A stretch of DNA of 64,000 nucleotides, from contig NW_026870533.1 in the NCBI RefSeq assembly GCF_963576545.1, forward strand, positions 62,001-126,000, written 5' to 3'. A model generated the notes under the pieces. It saw only the letters and a program-made list of their open reading frames with translations, did not search any database and was not told the origin of the DNA. Position numbers and translations under genes: made by a program. Below, in pieces: positions 63,981-64,000 of the stretch. The DNA comes from Limanda limanda. Taxonomy: Eukaryota; Chordata; Actinopteri; Pleuronectiformes; Pleuronectidae. Each line of letters begins with the position of its first letter. Position 1 is the first letter of the stretch.

Positions 63981-64000
63981 CAAGTCTCTCCGACCTTCAA
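63981..64000 (+). repeat. Truncated monomer at the window end
   Basis: The first 20 bases of another unit are visible, beginning CAAGTCTCTCC. The last base is A where the consensus has C. Two other units (near 46796 and 61423) show the same CTTCAA variant. The array therefore continues past the window. Bases 1-6 are likewise the tail end of a preceding unit. Confidence 0.9.

Larger units (their letters stand above)
1..64000 (+). repeat. A/B satellite DNA array bearing telomeric hexamers
   Basis: The whole window is a same-strand tandem array of monomers A (163 bp, or 157 bp) and B (155 bp, rarely 154 or 156), phased at CAAGTCTCTCC. B units start at 7, 645, 1120, 2090, 2729, 3693, 4168, 4486, 5293, 5774, 6249, 6567, 7374, 7855, 8819, 9620, 10089, 11059, 12356, 12838, 13482, 14126, 15423, 15905, 16549, 17024, 17342, 18143, 19276, 19594, 20715, 21196, 21840, 22158, 22965, 23446, 24416, 24897, 25378, 25858, 26176, 26983, 27464, 27782, 28589, 29070, 29877, 30358, 30676, 31646, 32453, 32934, 33904, 34548, 35518, 35999, 36474, 36954, 37272, 38079, 38560, 39693, 40174, 40818, 41625, 42106, 43239, 43720, 44527, 45008, 45326, 46296, 46777, 47258, 47738, 48056, 48537, 49344, 49825, 50143, 50950, 51425, 51743, 53196, 53678, 54485, 54966, 55284, 56254, 57701, 58835, 59316, 59798, 60116, 60597, 61893, 62374, 63181 and 63663. 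Everything else is A. The lengths sum exactly: 299 A (19 short) plus 99 B (nine 156 bp, three 154 bp) give 63974 bp. No transposon, inversion or unique spacer is visible. Confidence 0.98.

Noticed and set aside
1..64000. CRISPR array
   Set aside because: Repeats are 155-163 bp, contiguous and without unique spacers, and no cas genes are present.

Overview
The window is one uninterrupted eukaryotic satellite DNA array. I see no protein-coding gene, RNA gene, transposon, CRISPR array or unique sequence anywhere in the 64 kb. Every base from 1 to 64000 belongs to a head-to-tail, same-strand array of two related monomers. Monomer A is 163 bp and monomer B is 155 bp. Phasing the monomers at the shared CAAGTCTCTCC motif gives 398 complete units between 7 and 63980: 299 A and 99 B. 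The window starts and ends inside a unit, so the array continues on both sides.

Each monomer has three modules. A 45-bp head is the same in A and B. A middle module is unrelated between them (40 bp in A, 32 bp in B). A 78-bp tail aligns without gaps at about 70% identity (55/78 by hand). The A middle module carries a short telomeric tract, (CCCTAA)3CCC. The window therefore holds about 300 small blocks of telomere-type repeat, roughly a tenth of its bases. In 19 A units one hexamer is missing (157 bp).

The organism is a eukaryote whose telomere repeat is probably TTAGGG. The evidence is the long satellite, the near-nucleosomal monomer length, the TTAGGG-type hexamer and variants dominated by CpG transitions. 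TTAGGG telomeres occur in vertebrates, many other animals, many fungi, several protist and algal groups, and a few plant lineages such as Asparagales and Zostera. The sequence alone does not decide between these. The location could be subtelomeric, pericentromeric or centromeric.

The layout is hierarchical. B units never touch each other, and runs of one to eight A units separate them. A run-length motif 2-1-4-2 (B+2A, B+1A, B+4A, B+2A; about 2.08 kb) recurs. On top of it lie larger duplications: 2081-bp copies at 3.7-8.3 kb, 3067-bp copies at 11-16.5 kb, 1614-bp copies at 23.3-24.9 and 32.8-36 kb, 3546-bp copies at 37.3-44.3 kb, 5141/4505-bp copies at 48.4-58 kb, and 1777-bp copies at 60.1-63 kb. 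Near 25-47 kb there is a super-repeat of about 11 kb. Diagnostic variants divide the array into two flanks (0-17 and 57.7-64 kb) that share one B haplotype and a central domain (about 23-54 kb) with its own A subtypes.

The apparent reading frames, up to 335 codons, are a by-product of repeat length (A+B = 318 bp, divisible by three) and should not be annotated as genes. The window's interest lies in its architecture: a telomere-motif satellite with an invariant core, subtype order tied to B units, and duplication junctions visible at base resolution. All counts were made by hand and should be recomputed.
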